Shown here: positions 18,253 to 26,988 of the stretch, piece by piece
Numbering within the stretch: position 1 is the stretch's first letter
How the letters are laid out: every line of letters starts with the position of its first letter
Assembly (NCBI RefSeq): GCF_037963765.1
Contig: NZ_CP150166.1
Location: 2,301,501-2,365,500, forward strand
Source of the DNA: Sporosarcina sp. FSL W8-0480
GTDB lineage: Bacteria; Bacillota; Bacilli; Bacillales_A; Planococcaceae
Reading direction: 5' to 3'
Length of the DNA: 64,000 bases
Translations under genes and position numbers: made by a program
Notes under the pieces: model-generated
Databases searched by the model: none
The model's input: the letters and a program-made list of their open reading frames with translations, nothing else
Told to the model about the DNA's origin: nothing

Positions 18253-18810
18253 TTATGCTCTTGATACGTATTCGCCTTCTTCAGTGTTGATGATCAGTTT
18301 GTCACCAGCGTTTACGAAGAATGGTACTTGGACGATTAGGCCTGTTTCGAGTGTTGCAGGTTTTGAGCCGCCGCTTGCTGTGTCACCTTTGATGCCTGGT
18401 TCAGTTTCGGTTACTTCAAGAGTTACCGTTGCTGGAAGCTCAACACCAAGAATTTCGCTTTTATAGGAAATGATATGAACTTCCATGTTTTCTCTTAAGT
18501 AATTCAACTCTTCTTCGATTTGTGCAGATGGCAATTCGATTTGCTCGTATGATTCATTATCCATGAAAACATGGTCGTCACCGTTCGCATATAGGTATTG
18601 CATGCGACGGTTGTCGATTTGAGCCTTTTCCACTTTTTCACCTGCACGGAATGTTTTTTCGTTCACGTTACCGGAACGCAGGTTACGTAGTTTGGAGCGG
18701 ACAAACGCTGCACCTTTTCCTGGCTTAACGTGTTGGAAATCAATGACGCGATAAATATCCCCGTCCACTTCGATGGTAAGACCTGTTTTAAATTCGTTTA
18801 CTGAAATCAT
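18253..18810 (-). CDS. efp: Elongation factor P
   Basis: Translation factor that relieves stalling at polyproline. Three beta-barrel domains in 185 residues; [17 protein letters not shown] in the N-terminal KOW-like domain contains the tip region, GAGEKVEKA-like and [18 protein letters not shown] mark domains II and III. Downstream of papA, ended by its own terminator, as in B. subtilis. Confidence 0.97.
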   Translation of the reverse strand: MISVNEFKTGLTIEVDGDIYRVIDFQHVKPGKGAAFVRSKLRNLRSGNVNEKTFRAGEKVEKAQIDNRRMQYLYANGDDHVFMDNESYEQIELPSAQIEEELNYLRENMEVHIISYKSEILGVELPATVTLEVTETEPGIKGDTASGGSKPATLETGLIVQVPFFVNAGDKLIINTEEGEYVSRA

Positions 18811-18832
18811 TCTGTTTCCTCCATTATGTTCG

Positions 18833-19891
18833 TTATAGGATGATTAATTCTTTTGGTGAATGTGTCAAACGGACATTTCCTTCTTCGGTGATAATGATAT
18901 CATCCTCAATACGTACACCGCCAATACCTGGTAGGTAAATCCCTGGCTCAACAGTAACTGTCATATTCGGAACAAGTACTGTTTCCGAGCGGAATGATAA
19001 TCCTGGCCCTTCGTGGACTTCAAGACCAATTCCGTGTCCAGTCGAGTGTCCGAAAGCGTCACCGTATCCTTTAGACTTAATGTAGTCTCTTGCTACCGCA
19101 TCGGCTTCTATACCAGTCATACCCGGTTTGATCTGTTCTAAAGCCAATTGTTGTGCAACACGTGTCACTTCGTAGATTTCTTTCATTTTTTCGGACGGTT
19201 CACCAACTGCAACTGTTCGAGTAATGTCCGAAATATAGCCATTGTAAACAGCCCCGAAGTCTAAAGTGACCATGTCGCCGGACTCAATGACCTTGTCGGT
19301 TGCAACTCCGTGTGGCAATGCTCCCCGCTCACCTGAAGCAACAATCGTATCGAAAGAAGATGATGTAGCGCCTTGTTTTCTCATGAACATTTCAAGTTCG
19401 TTAGATACTTCAAGCTCTGTCACGCCTGATTTGATGAATGTGCAAATATGTGCAAATGCATCATCTGCAATTTTCGCTGCTTGTTTCAGAATTTCAAGCT
19501 CTTCAGCAGTTTTCACCATACGAAGCTCTTCGATGAGACCTGATACCGGTTTTAATTCCGCATCTACTTTGTCATTGTACGTTTCATACATGCCAAATGT
19601 AAGATTATCTTTTTCAAATCCAAGTGTGTTAACATTCATTTCTTTAACTTGCACAGCGACTTCTTCAATGAGTGTCTTTTCGTGTTTCACGATACGGAAT
19701 CCTTGCACTTGCTTAGCCGCTTGTTCTGTATACCGAAAATCTGTGATGAACACAGCATCTTCAGCAGAAATGAGCGCCACCCCAGCACTGCCCGTAAATC
19801 CAGTAATATAACGCCGGTTATAAGGATTTGTTACCAATAATGCATCAATTCCATTGTTCTTCAGTGATTCACGTAATTTTGACAGTTTCAT
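18833..19891 (-). CDS. papA: Xaa-Pro aminopeptidase family (M24B) peptidase
   Basis: Metallopeptidase with an N-terminal creatinase-like domain (about 1-125) and a C-terminal pita-bread domain. Likely metal ligands are visible: the two Asp in [19 protein letters not shown], His in [15 protein letters not shown], Glu in [11 protein letters not shown] and Glu in GVRIEDD. 352 residues, as in B. subtilis YqhT. It overlaps the aroQ stop by 4 bp and precedes efp, a conserved pairing. It probably removes N-terminal residues preceding proline. Confidence 0.94.
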   Translation of the reverse strand: MKLSKLRESLKNNGIDALLVTNPYNRRYITGFTGSAGVALISAEDAVFITDFRYTEQAAKQVQGFRIVKHEKTLIEEVAVQVKEMNVNTLGFEKDNLTFGMYETYNDKVDAELKPVSGLIEELRMVKTAEELEILKQAAKIADDAFAHICTFIKSGVTELEVSNELEMFMRKQGATSSSFDTIVASGERGALPHGVATDKVIESGDMVTLDFGAVYNGYISDITRTVAVGEPSEKMKEIYEVTRVAQQLALEQIKPGMTGIEADAVARDYIKSKGYGDAFGHSTGHGIGLEVHEGPGLSFRSETVLVPNMTVTVEPGIYLPGIGGVRIEDDIIITEEGNVRLTHSPKELIIL

Positions 19892-20334
19892 AGCTTTACC
19901 CCTTTTCTACGGAGAAGGAAAGCTTGGAGTGCAAGCTCATAACCGCTTGTGCCGAAACCGGATAACTGTCCGATGCACACTGGAGCGATTAAAGATGTAT
20001 GTCTGAATGACTCCCGACTATGTATGTTTGAAATATGGATTTCGATAACCGGAATATCCACGGAGGCAATCGCGTCCCTTATTGCAATGCTTGTATGTGT
20101 ATAAGCACCTGGATTGAAAATGATTCCGTCGAAACCAAGGTCATACACCTCGTGGATTTTATCAATTAACGCCCCTTCGCTGTTTGATTGATAAAAGAAA
20201 AGTTCTACGAGGCTCTCTGAAGCAATAGTTTGCAGTTTTTGTTCGACATCCAAGAGTGTCTCCGCTCCATAAATATCCGGTTCCCTTTTTCCAAGCCTAT
20301 TTAAGTTCGGTCCATTCAGAACTAGCAGTTTCAC
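19888..20334 (-). CDS. aroQ: 3-dehydroquinate dehydratase, type II
   Basis: Shikimate-pathway enzyme converting 3-dehydroquinate to 3-dehydroshikimate. The N-terminus LLVLNGPNLNRLGKREPDIYG is the type II signature with the catalytic Tyr; NPGAYTHTSIAIRDA and EIHISNIHSRESFRH carry the active-site Asn/His. 148 residues. It heads a short operon with papA and efp. aroK, another pathway gene, is at 31403-31912. Confidence 0.97.
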   Translation of the reverse strand: MKLLVLNGPNLNRLGKREPDIYGAETLLDVEQKLQTIASESLVELFFYQSNSEGALIDKIHEVYDLGFDGIIFNPGAYTHTSIAIRDAIASVDIPVIEIHISNIHSRESFRHTSLIAPVCIGQLSGFGTSGYELALQAFLLRRKGVKL

Positions 20335-20402
20335 CGCCGCACCATTCCTCTCACCATTATCTTTCCCATTTTATCATATCGCTACATTGTCGCAACCTAT
20401 TT

Positions 20403-20822
20403 TTAGTTGTTATTTGAAGATTTTACCTCGTAAACAGCTGTACCTGTCACGAATATGCTGACAACCGCAATAATTGAAAAGAATGGAATTGAGATTGACT
20501 TGACGCCTGCCGATAAAGAGGTTGGTGAAAAGATTACCCATTCGATGGCAATTGCACAAATCACGCTTATTACAAATGCAGTTACGGCTGGGTGAATGCC
20601 TACTGTTAGTTTTGAGACTCCATAAAAAATAGCGAAAATGATTATTAGAATAACGAATAAAAATGTGTACTTAGGTGCTTCATTCTTAGTTCCGAATAGC
20701 AGAACTTTATCCGTCCACCCGACAGGCGACCATTTTATGAAATTGAAAAAATGCAAGAATTTTAAAGAAAATAATGTAAATAAAGCTGCAAAGAATGTAG
20801 TCCAAGCCATTGTTTTGCTCAT
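20403..20822 (-). CDS. yqhR: YqhR-like membrane protein
   Basis: A 139-residue protein with about four hydrophobic segments (near 5-25, 50-70, 75-97, 110-130) and no catalytic motif visible. Identified mainly by size and by lying between aroQ and divergent yqhQ, as B. subtilis yqhR does. The ATG has AAGGAGG upstream. Function unknown. Confidence 0.7.
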   Translation of the reverse strand: MSKTMAWTTFFAALFTLFSLKFLHFFNFIKWSPVGWTDKVLLFGTKNEAPKYTFLFVILIIIFAIFYGVSKLTVGIHPAVTAFVISVICAIAIEWVIFSPTSLSAGVKSISIPFFSIIAVVSIFVTGTAVYEVKSSNNN

Positions 20823-21032
20823 AAGTTGTAATTCCTCCTTAAAAGAAGTGTCGGGAAAGTTTAGTTTTTTTAAACCTAAAAGGTGGAGTAATCATGCGAT
20901 TTTTTGTACAATAATGAAATAAGATAGTCATTATCTCATTAAAGGATAAGGCTTTCCAATTAGGCTAAATCTTAATCTCGGTAATTATGTACATGTGTTT
21001 TTCAATCGAAAAAAGAAGGTGTTGGGATAATT

Positions 21033-22013
21033 ATGACTAAAAAGCAACAGCCGCCAACATACGGTGGCCAAGCACTTATAGAAGGTGTCATGTTCGGTAG
21101 CAAGAACCATACAGTAACAGCAATTCGACGTAAAGATGATTCACTGGATTATTTTTACGTTCCAAAAGAACCGAAGCCCCTCCCTACGAAGCTTAAAAAA
21201 ATTCCTTTTATAAGAGGAATTGTAGCGTTGGTCGAATCCGCGGGCATTGGATCCAGACATTTAACGTTCGCAAACGAACGTTATGATGTGATGCCTGGTG
21301 AAGAGGTTGTGGAGGAACAGGAGTCTTCAAAGTTAGCAATGGTATTAGGCGTAGCGGCAGTTGGTGTTCTATCATTCTTGTTCGGCAAGTTCGCCTTTAC
21401 TTTAGTTCCTGTATTTTTGGCGCAAATGTTGGATTTTATAGCACCCGGTAAAACAGCACAAATCCTCTTGGAGAGCTTTTTCAAGCTTGCGCTGCTTTTG
21501 ATCTACATTTCACTAATATCCATGACCCCTCTCATTAAACGGGTCTTCCAATATCACGGGGCCGAGCATAAGGTCATTAATGCGTATGAAAATGGATTAT
21601 CGTTAACTGTGGAAAACGTACAGGCACAGTCGCGCTTGCATTACCGTTGTGGCAGCAGCTTTTTGTTATTCACCGTCATAGTAGGTATGTTCATCTATTT
21701 CCTTGTTCCAACAGATCCGTTCTGGCTGCGTATAGTGAATCGTATTTTATTAATTCCTGTCGTGCTTGGGGTTTCATTTGAAGTCTTGCAATTTACGAAC
21801 AGCCTTCGTAACATTCCCGTATTGAAATACTTAGGCTATCCGGGATTATGGCTTCAGTTGTTGACGACAAAAGAACCTGAGGATAATCAAGTCGAGGTGG
21901 CAATCGCTTCGTTTAATAAGCTGCTTGAAATTGAAGAGCAAGGAATTGAAAATGTCGAGATTTTAAAGTCCACTAATGCTAAAGTGGAAGATTCTACAGT
22001 TCCTGTTAATTAA
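21033..22013 (+). CDS. yqhQ: DUF1385 membrane protein YqhQ
   Basis: A 326-residue membrane protein of the DUF1385 family. Conserved features: YGGQALIEGVMFGSKN at the N-terminus, FQYHGAEHKVINAYE, and the RLHYRCGSSFLLFTV stretch, between about five hydrophobic segments. The His/Glu and Arg/Cys motifs are conserved, but no reaction is established. It is transcribed divergently from yqhR and ends at a clear terminator. B. subtilis has yqhQ at the same position. Confidence 0.92.
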   Translation: MTKKQQPPTYGGQALIEGVMFGSKNHTVTAIRRKDDSLDYFYVPKEPKPLPTKLKKIPFIRGIVALVESAGIGSRHLTFANERYDVMPGEEVVEEQESSKLAMVLGVAAVGVLSFLFGKFAFTLVPVFLAQMLDFIAPGKTAQILLESFFKLALLLIYISLISMTPLIKRVFQYHGAEHKVINAYENGLSLTVENVQAQSRLHYRCGSSFLLFTVIVGMFIYFLVPTDPFWLRIVNRILLIPVVLGVSFEVLQFTNSLRNIPVLKYLGYPGLWLQLLTTKEPEDNQVEVAIASFNKLLEIEEQGIENVEILKSTNAKVEDSTVPVN

Positions 22014-22016
22014 TAA

Positions 22017-22052
22017 AAGGAAGTGTCCCGATTGTGGGCACTTCCTTTTTAA
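22017..22052 (+). terminator. Intrinsic terminator of yqhQ
   Basis: AAGGAAGTGtCCC and GGGcACTTCCTTTTT form a hairpin with a T-run just after the yqhQ stop. Confidence 0.85.
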
Positions 22053-22181
22053 TTTAGTACGTTGTTACTTCGTTTGCTTGCATAACACGATTCTTCATAT
22101 CTTCCGACAACGGATCATCCCGGTTAGCAGCATTTTAGAAAGGACGATTTTTTACATTAATTCACTTTTTAGTTCCTTTAA

Positions 22182-24743
22182 TTATAAACCACACTTCAAC
22201 TGTGCATTACAGTTCGTACATGTATTACATCCACCCATTTCCTCAACGGTGCCTTGCCTACATACAGGGCATGTATCGCCCACTTCAGAGCCGATTGTGA
22301 CATTAGTTGAACGTAAGTCCTGAACTGTATTGACGAGCACGACTTTACGTTGTTCTACAACTTCTTCTACGTAATCGGAGTCCATTTCGTTTTCTTCAGC
22401 TTTTAGCGTTAATACTTGAGAGTCACGGCTACCATCGACATACACAGTGCCGCCTTTCGCTCCGCCTTTATAAAGACGTTCATATACGCTTTCTACCTGC
22501 TCGACTGTATAGCCGCGCGGTGCGTTAACAGTCTTGGAGATTGAGCTGTCAATCCAACGCTGGATGATACACTGTACATCAGCATGTGCTTCCGGTGACA
22601 AGCTCATTGATGAAATGAACCAATGAGGAAGATTGTCCGGATCTGCTTCTGGATTACGCTCTAAATACTCTTCCACGATACCCGCTTTCACCTCGATGAA
22701 TTTCCCAAGACGTCCGCTGCGGTAATAAGTAAAGGAGAAATAAGGTTCAAGTCCTGTAGAAACCCCAACCATTGTTCCAGTGGATCCAGTGGGTGCAACT
22801 GTCAATAAATGGGAGTTCCTGATACCATGTTCAAGAATTGCTTCACGGATATCTTCCGGCATTTTTTTCATGAAGCCTGTGTTGATATATGCTTCACGAA
22901 GCGCTTTTGTTTCCTCATCTGTCTTGCCAATAAGGAATGGGAAGCTACCTTTTTCTTTCGCAAGCTCGATTGATTCACGGTAAGCGGTTGTCGCTATAAC
23001 TTCGAACACTTTGTCGACAAGTTCATTGCCTTCTTCTGAACCATACTCTTTTTCACAGTAGATCAGTAGATCGGCAAGTCCCATAACACCAAGTCCGACA
23101 CGACGCTCACCAAGGGCTTGTACTTTATTTTCTTCAAGGAAATATGGTGTCGCATCGATTACGTTGTCCTGCATGCGAACTCCGACACGAACGGTTTCTT
23201 TCAATTTTTCGTAGTTTACTGTCTTTGTTTCTTTATCAGCGAATTCTGCAAGGTTTACAGCAGCTAAATTACACACACTGTAAGGAGCAAGTGGTTGCTC
23301 GCCACAAGGGTTTGTTGCTACGACTTGCTGGCCGTATGCTTTTGCATTCGTTTCGCTATTTGCATTATCGATAAAGAAAATTCCCGGTTCTGCCGAGTAT
23401 GTCGCACAAATGTTGATAAGATCCCATAGTGCACGCGCTTTGATTGTCCGGTATACTCGGACTTCATGTCCTTGGCGCTCCCATTCGCGTACGTCTCCGA
23501 CTTTATGCCATTCCTCATTGTAAATTGCCATTTCTTCAGGAGAATATTTTTCAACGGCTGGGAAACAAAGTTCGAAATCTGCGTCTTCTTCCACAGCTTT
23601 CATGAAGTCATCTGTCAATGTGACTGAAATGTTCGCACCAGTTAGGAACTCTGGATTGTTAACGGAATACGTTCCTCCGTCACGCAATTTCGTTTCAGCG
23701 TCTCTTAAGATCGCTTCGTTGAAACCACCCATACCAGGGATTGTCCGATAGTTAAGGATTCCTTGGTACATCGCTTCCTCTTGTGTGGTTAGCGGTTTGA
23801 ATTTCAGTTTTTCATTTGCAAGTTTCTTAATCAATTCATCTTCTGTATTTTCAATAAGATAACGCAGAATCCTTGGATTTTGCATTTTCGAAATGATAAA
23901 TTCATAAATGTCAGGGTGCCAGTCCGCCAACATGATCATTTGTGCTCCGCGTCTAGACCCACCTTGCTCAACAAGATGTGTCAATTTTGCTATATCATCG
24001 AGCCAAGATACTGACCCGGATGATTTACCATTAACGCCACGTGCCAATGTATTTCGTGGGCGTAATGTCGAACCATTTGTTCCAACACCGCCGCCACGAC
24101 TCATGATTTCCATTACTTGCTTGCGGTGATCAGAAATGCCTTCGCGTGAATCCGCTACAAACGGCATTACATAACAGTTGAAAAACGTTACTTCTGTATC
24201 TGATCCAGCACCATATAACACACGTCCTGCCGGGATGAAGTTCATCTTCGATAATTGACCATAAAACTTGTCGAAAGATGCTTTACGTTGTTCTTCCGTC
24301 TTTTCTACAGATGATAGGCCCGTTGCATTCCGTTTAGCAATCTGTTCATAGAACACTTCAAGTGGTTTTTCAATCACGTCAATTGGTCTTGTAATAATAC
24401 CGGTTTCAATGCTTTCGGGATTGTCGATTGCACTCCGGTATTCTTTTTCGATCCAAATATCCGCTGTTCGATTTTTTTCGTCAAGTGCTGTAATGTAACC
24501 AAGTCCCCTTGCCGGAAACTTCGGATCTTCCTTCACTGTCAAGACAACGAAATCACCAACTTTAAGTGTTTTCTTTTCGATATCCTTAAATGAATATCGG
24601 TCAATCATGACGAGTCGGGATACACCACTGTGCTCGATTTTCATATCTTCCGTAATTGGATGAACTTGCGGGAATTCGGCAATATCTGCATTCAACCGCG
24701 TCTTGTCCAGAATCGGTTCTTGATGCTTTGAAACAATTACCAT
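22182..24743 (-). CDS. nrdJ: Class II (adenosylcobalamin-dependent) ribonucleotide reductase
   Basis: Reduces ribonucleotides to deoxyribonucleotides with a B12-generated radical. An 853-residue protein with the substrate-binding/active-site motif NPCGEQPLAPYSVCNLAAVNLA, the ten-stranded barrel core with VGLGVMGLADLL, VAPTGSTGTMVGVSTGLEP, and a cysteine-rich C-terminus (CPVCRQG...CNTCTNC) typical of NrdJ. The ATG at 24743 has GGAGGA upstream. It stands alone, with candidate NrdR boxes in front. No NrdE/NrdF or NrdD/G is in the window. The gene does not lie at this position in B. subtilis. Confidence 0.95.
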   Translation of the reverse strand: MVIVSKHQEPILDKTRLNADIAEFPQVHPITEDMKIEHSGVSRLVMIDRYSFKDIEKKTLKVGDFVVLTVKEDPKFPARGLGYITALDEKNRTADIWIEKEYRSAIDNPESIETGIITRPIDVIEKPLEVFYEQIAKRNATGLSSVEKTEEQRKASFDKFYGQLSKMNFIPAGRVLYGAGSDTEVTFFNCYVMPFVADSREGISDHRKQVMEIMSRGGGVGTNGSTLRPRNTLARGVNGKSSGSVSWLDDIAKLTHLVEQGGSRRGAQMIMLADWHPDIYEFIISKMQNPRILRYLIENTEDELIKKLANEKLKFKPLTTQEEAMYQGILNYRTIPGMGGFNEAILRDAETKLRDGGTYSVNNPEFLTGANISVTLTDDFMKAVEEDADFELCFPAVEKYSPEEMAIYNEEWHKVGDVREWERQGHEVRVYRTIKARALWDLINICATYSAEPGIFFIDNANSETNAKAYGQQVVATNPCGEQPLAPYSVCNLAAVNLAEFADKETKTVNYEKLKETVRVGVRMQDNVIDATPYFLEENKVQALGERRVGLGVMGLADLLIYCEKEYGSEEGNELVDKVFEVIATTAYRESIELAKEKGSFPFLIGKTDEETKALREAYINTGFMKKMPEDIREAILEHGIRNSHLLTVAPTGSTGTMVGVSTGLEPYFSFTYYRSGRLGKFIEVKAGIVEEYLERNPEADPDNLPHWFISSMSLSPEAHADVQCIIQRWIDSSISKTVNAPRGYTVEQVESVYERLYKGGAKGGTVYVDGSRDSQVLTLKAEENEMDSDYVEEVVEQRKVVLVNTVQDLRSTNVTIGSEVGDTCPVCRQGTVEEMGGCNTCTNCNAQLKCGL

Positions 24744-25107
24744 TAACGCATCCTCCTTCTGGTATTTTTTATAGCAACACAACATGTTGTGTTGAATCTA
24801 TTCCCTAATCTACTACATATTGAAACCTGCTGCAACGAAAACATTTCGACAATGGAAATGAAAAAGTTGATATCATGCAGTTCGCTTAGAAAAATAATCT
24901 AAAAGGTCCAGTCTATTTCTTCATTCATTATTTGAAGAAATCAATCATAAGGACTAAACTATCAGCTACTGAAAAACTAAGTTTAACAGCACCTATTTTT
25001 CAAAACAATATTTCTATATTACCATGAACTCTTCTTACGAATAAGTATTGATTTTTACAAACTTCGTCAAATGACGATTTTTACAGTATATCAATGTTTT
25101 ATTTCCA
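24744..25107. other. Intergenic region between divergent nrdJ and yqhL
   Basis: About 420 bp without a gene up to 25167. It holds the nrdJ ribosome site and NrdR boxes, an AT-rich stretch with an unexplained hairpin at 24915-24941 (ATTTCTTCA and TGAAGAAAT, 9-bp arms, 9-nt loop), and the yqhL promoter. No cobalamin-riboswitch-like sequence was recognised. Confidence 0.6.
24777..24825 (-). promoter_or_regulatory. Tandem NrdR-box-like operators upstream of nrdJ
   Basis: 24777-24792 reads ACACAACATGTTGTGT, a perfect palindrome matching the NrdR consensus acaCwAtATaTwgtgt at 14 of 16 positions. A weaker second site at 24810-24825 (core aCtAcATaTtg) matches 10 of 16, its centre 33 bp away, about three helical turns. 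Paired boxes at such spacing are the usual NrdR arrangement. Confidence 0.65.
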
Positions 25108-25136
25108 TTGAAGAAGTGTCAGTCATTCTATATAAT
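25108..25136 (+). promoter_or_regulatory. Sigma-A promoter of yqhL
   Basis: TTGAAG and TATAAT separated by 17 bp, about 30 bp upstream of the yqhL GTG start. Confidence 0.65.
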
Positions 25137-25167
25137 AAAACTTATACATAGAAAGGGGAAAGCGGTT

Positions 25168-25554
25168 GTGAATAATTACTATGTTTTAGGTGCAGTTTTA
25201 CTAATTTTGATCTTATATATTGTAATCACAATGCTGCGCTTACGAAAAGCTGTTAACAATTTAACGCAAGAGCAATTTATCGAAGGGTACCGTAAAGCCC
25301 AATTGATCGATGTGAGAGAACCGAAGGAGTATGAAGCGGGACATATTTTGGGTGCACGTAATATCCCTTATTCCCAATTCCGTCAGCGCTACAAAGAAAT
25401 TCGTCCGGACAAGCCTGTTTACTTGTATGACCAAAACACAGGTAAAAGTTCACGTGCTGCATTATTCCTCAAAAAGAAAGATAAAAGCTACACTCAACTT
25501 TACCAACTTCAAGGCGGTTTTCGTACTTGGACAGGAAAGGTAAAAAGCAAGTAA
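25168..25554 (+). CDS. yqhL: Rhodanese-like membrane protein YqhL, active-site Cys replaced
   Basis: The protein has an N-terminal membrane helix (about residues 5-24) and a cytoplasmic rhodanese domain (about 33-128) with AQLIDVREPKEYEAGHILGARNIP and QGGFRTWTGK. At the position of the catalytic cysteine, after PVYLY, the residue is Asp (D88, YDQNTGKSSRAA), so sulfurtransferase activity by the usual mechanism is not expected; a binding or scaffold role is possible. The GTG at 25168 was chosen because GAAAGGGG precedes it and the upstream sequence overlaps the promoter. B. subtilis yqhL is also next to gcvPB; here an AAA+ gene lies between. Confidence 0.87.
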   Translation: MNNYYVLGAVLLILILYIVITMLRLRKAVNNLTQEQFIEGYRKAQLIDVREPKEYEAGHILGARNIPYSQFRQRYKEIRPDKPVYLYDQNTGKSSRAALFLKKKDKSYTQLYQLQGGFRTWTGKVKSK

Positions 25555-25590
25555 CCATTTACTTAACGAATAAATACTTTTACACCAAGT

Positions 25591-25618
25591 AAAGTTCTTC
25601 CTTAGGAGGAACTTTTTC
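25591..25618 (+). terminator. Intrinsic terminator of yqhL
   Basis: AAAGTTCTTCC and GGAGGAACTTT around a 3-nt loop, followed by TTTCT. The AGGAGGA inside the stem should not be taken for the ribosome site of the next gene. Confidence 0.65.
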
Positions 25619-25645
25619 TATAACAAAAAATGAATGGAGACCTTC

Positions 25646-26923
25646 ATGGACAAACAACAATCCTTTACTTTATTACCGGTCGAGAAATTATTTAACGACT
25701 CTCATCCTCATTATGAAAACTATGCATTCATTATTCGAACAGTCATGGAACGCTTGAATGCGCGAAAAATGCAAGATTGGAAAATCATTCACGCTGAGGA
25801 GCTCATCTCACATGCGGAATCCGTTATTGATGAATTAATGAAAAAAGGTAAATTACAATACGAATCATTAGGTCATATATATGGCACACGTCCGTCAGGA
25901 AAAGTTGAAAAAACCGATTCAGACCGCGCTTTTGAATTAAGAGTTTCTGAAACGATTGAGAATCAGCTACTCTATTTCCCCGAATACGAAGTCGCCTTTG
26001 CACAATTTCTTTACTATGTTGACAGCGGGACTACTTGGCCGGATCATCATATATTTGCCCCTTCTGCTGAAAACGTTCTGCATTTCATCAAAGATGTTAA
26101 CAGATTGCAGCGTGAACAGATGAAAACGACAATTACTTATTTGGTCGATACAGATAACGGTGTCGTGAAAAAGAGCTTTGCGCAGGACCATACGATTGAG
26201 CGAGATGATGTATTTCTTCAGGAGACGATCAAAAACGATATTTATCGTTCAGTGGATGAATTCTTCAAAAATGACGGGAACTTTTATAAAGAGTACGGAC
26301 TCCCGTATAAACGCGGCATTCTTCTACACGGTGCACCAGGCAACGGCAAAACGACTCTTGTCCGCTCTATTACCGGTTCAACGTCAGCACCCGTCATCTA
26401 CTGGCAGATTACGGAACATACGGGCAGTTACTCAGTCGAAGAGGTGTTCAATACCGTCGCAAGGATGGCGCCTGCAATTCTCGTCATTGAAGATATTGAT
26501 TCAATGCCGGAGCATACACGGAGCACATTCCTGAATACATTGGACGGTGCACGGGTGCGTGATGGCCTTTTTATCATCGGGACAACCAATTATCCGGAAA
26601 AGATCGACCCAGCCCTTATCAATCGCGCTGGACGATTTGACAGCACGTACGAAATTCCTTCTCCAACCACTGAAGTAAGAAGGGCTTATTTAAAACAATT
26701 GGACATTAAGAACCTTTTCAATGATGAGCAGCTTGACGATATGGCAAGCCGAACAAGAGGGCTATCCGTTTCCCAATTAAATGAGCTTTACATGTCAATT
26801 GCGATAAGCTTCCACTACGATGGGAAGATTGTCTATCGGCGCAGGATTGAAGATCTTCAAAAACAGCATAAGAAGTCTACAAAAGGAGATTGGGACCAAA
26901 ATGGTGGTTCCATCGGATTTTAA
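25646..26923 (+). CDS. Orphan AAA+ ATPase of unknown function
   Basis: A 425-residue protein with an N-terminal region without recognised motifs (about 1-180) and one AAA+ module (about 190-380). Walker A GAPGNGKT (229-236), Walker B ILVIEDID (278-285), sensor 1 GTTN (312-315) and the arginine-finger-like INRAGRFD (about 326-332) are all present, so ATPase activity is likely. The module resembles the CDC48/BCS1/FtsH-type branch; there is no protease, zinc or membrane segment. The ATG at 25646 was chosen because GGAGA lies 5 nt upstream; an in-frame ATG at 25634 has only the terminator hairpin ahead of it. No partner gene is adjacent; it converges on gcvPB. Function is not known. Confidence 0.85.
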   Translation: MDKQQSFTLLPVEKLFNDSHPHYENYAFIIRTVMERLNARKMQDWKIIHAEELISHAESVIDELMKKGKLQYESLGHIYGTRPSGKVEKTDSDRAFELRVSETIENQLLYFPEYEVAFAQFLYYVDSGTTWPDHHIFAPSAENVLHFIKDVNRLQREQMKTTITYLVDTDNGVVKKSFAQDHTIERDDVFLQETIKNDIYRSVDEFFKNDGNFYKEYGLPYKRGILLHGAPGNGKTTLVRSITGSTSAPVIYWQITEHTGSYSVEEVFNTVARMAPAILVIEDIDSMPEHTRSTFLNTLDGARVRDGLFIIGTTNYPEKIDPALINRAGRFDSTYEIPSPTTEVRRAYLKQLDIKNLFNDEQLDDMASRTRGLSVSQLNELYMSIAISFHYDGKIVYRRRIEDLQKQHKKSTKGDWDQNGGSIGF

Positions 26924-26942
26924 ATAACGACGATGAACAAAA

Positions 26943-26976
26943 ATAAGGAGAGCCCCGTCCCCGGGCCTCTCCTTTT
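26943..26976. terminator. Bidirectional intrinsic terminator
   Basis: AAGGAGAgCCC and GGGcCTCTCCTTTT stem between the convergent AAA+ gene and gcvPB; A- and T-rich on the respective sides. Confidence 0.8.
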
Positions 26977-26988
26977 ATATTTCAGTTA

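Noticed and set aside
22182-24743. Cobalamin riboswitch before nrdJ
   Set aside because: The leader is under 100 nt up to the NrdR boxes and no B12-box-like sequence was recognised; regulation by NrdR explains the palindrome better.
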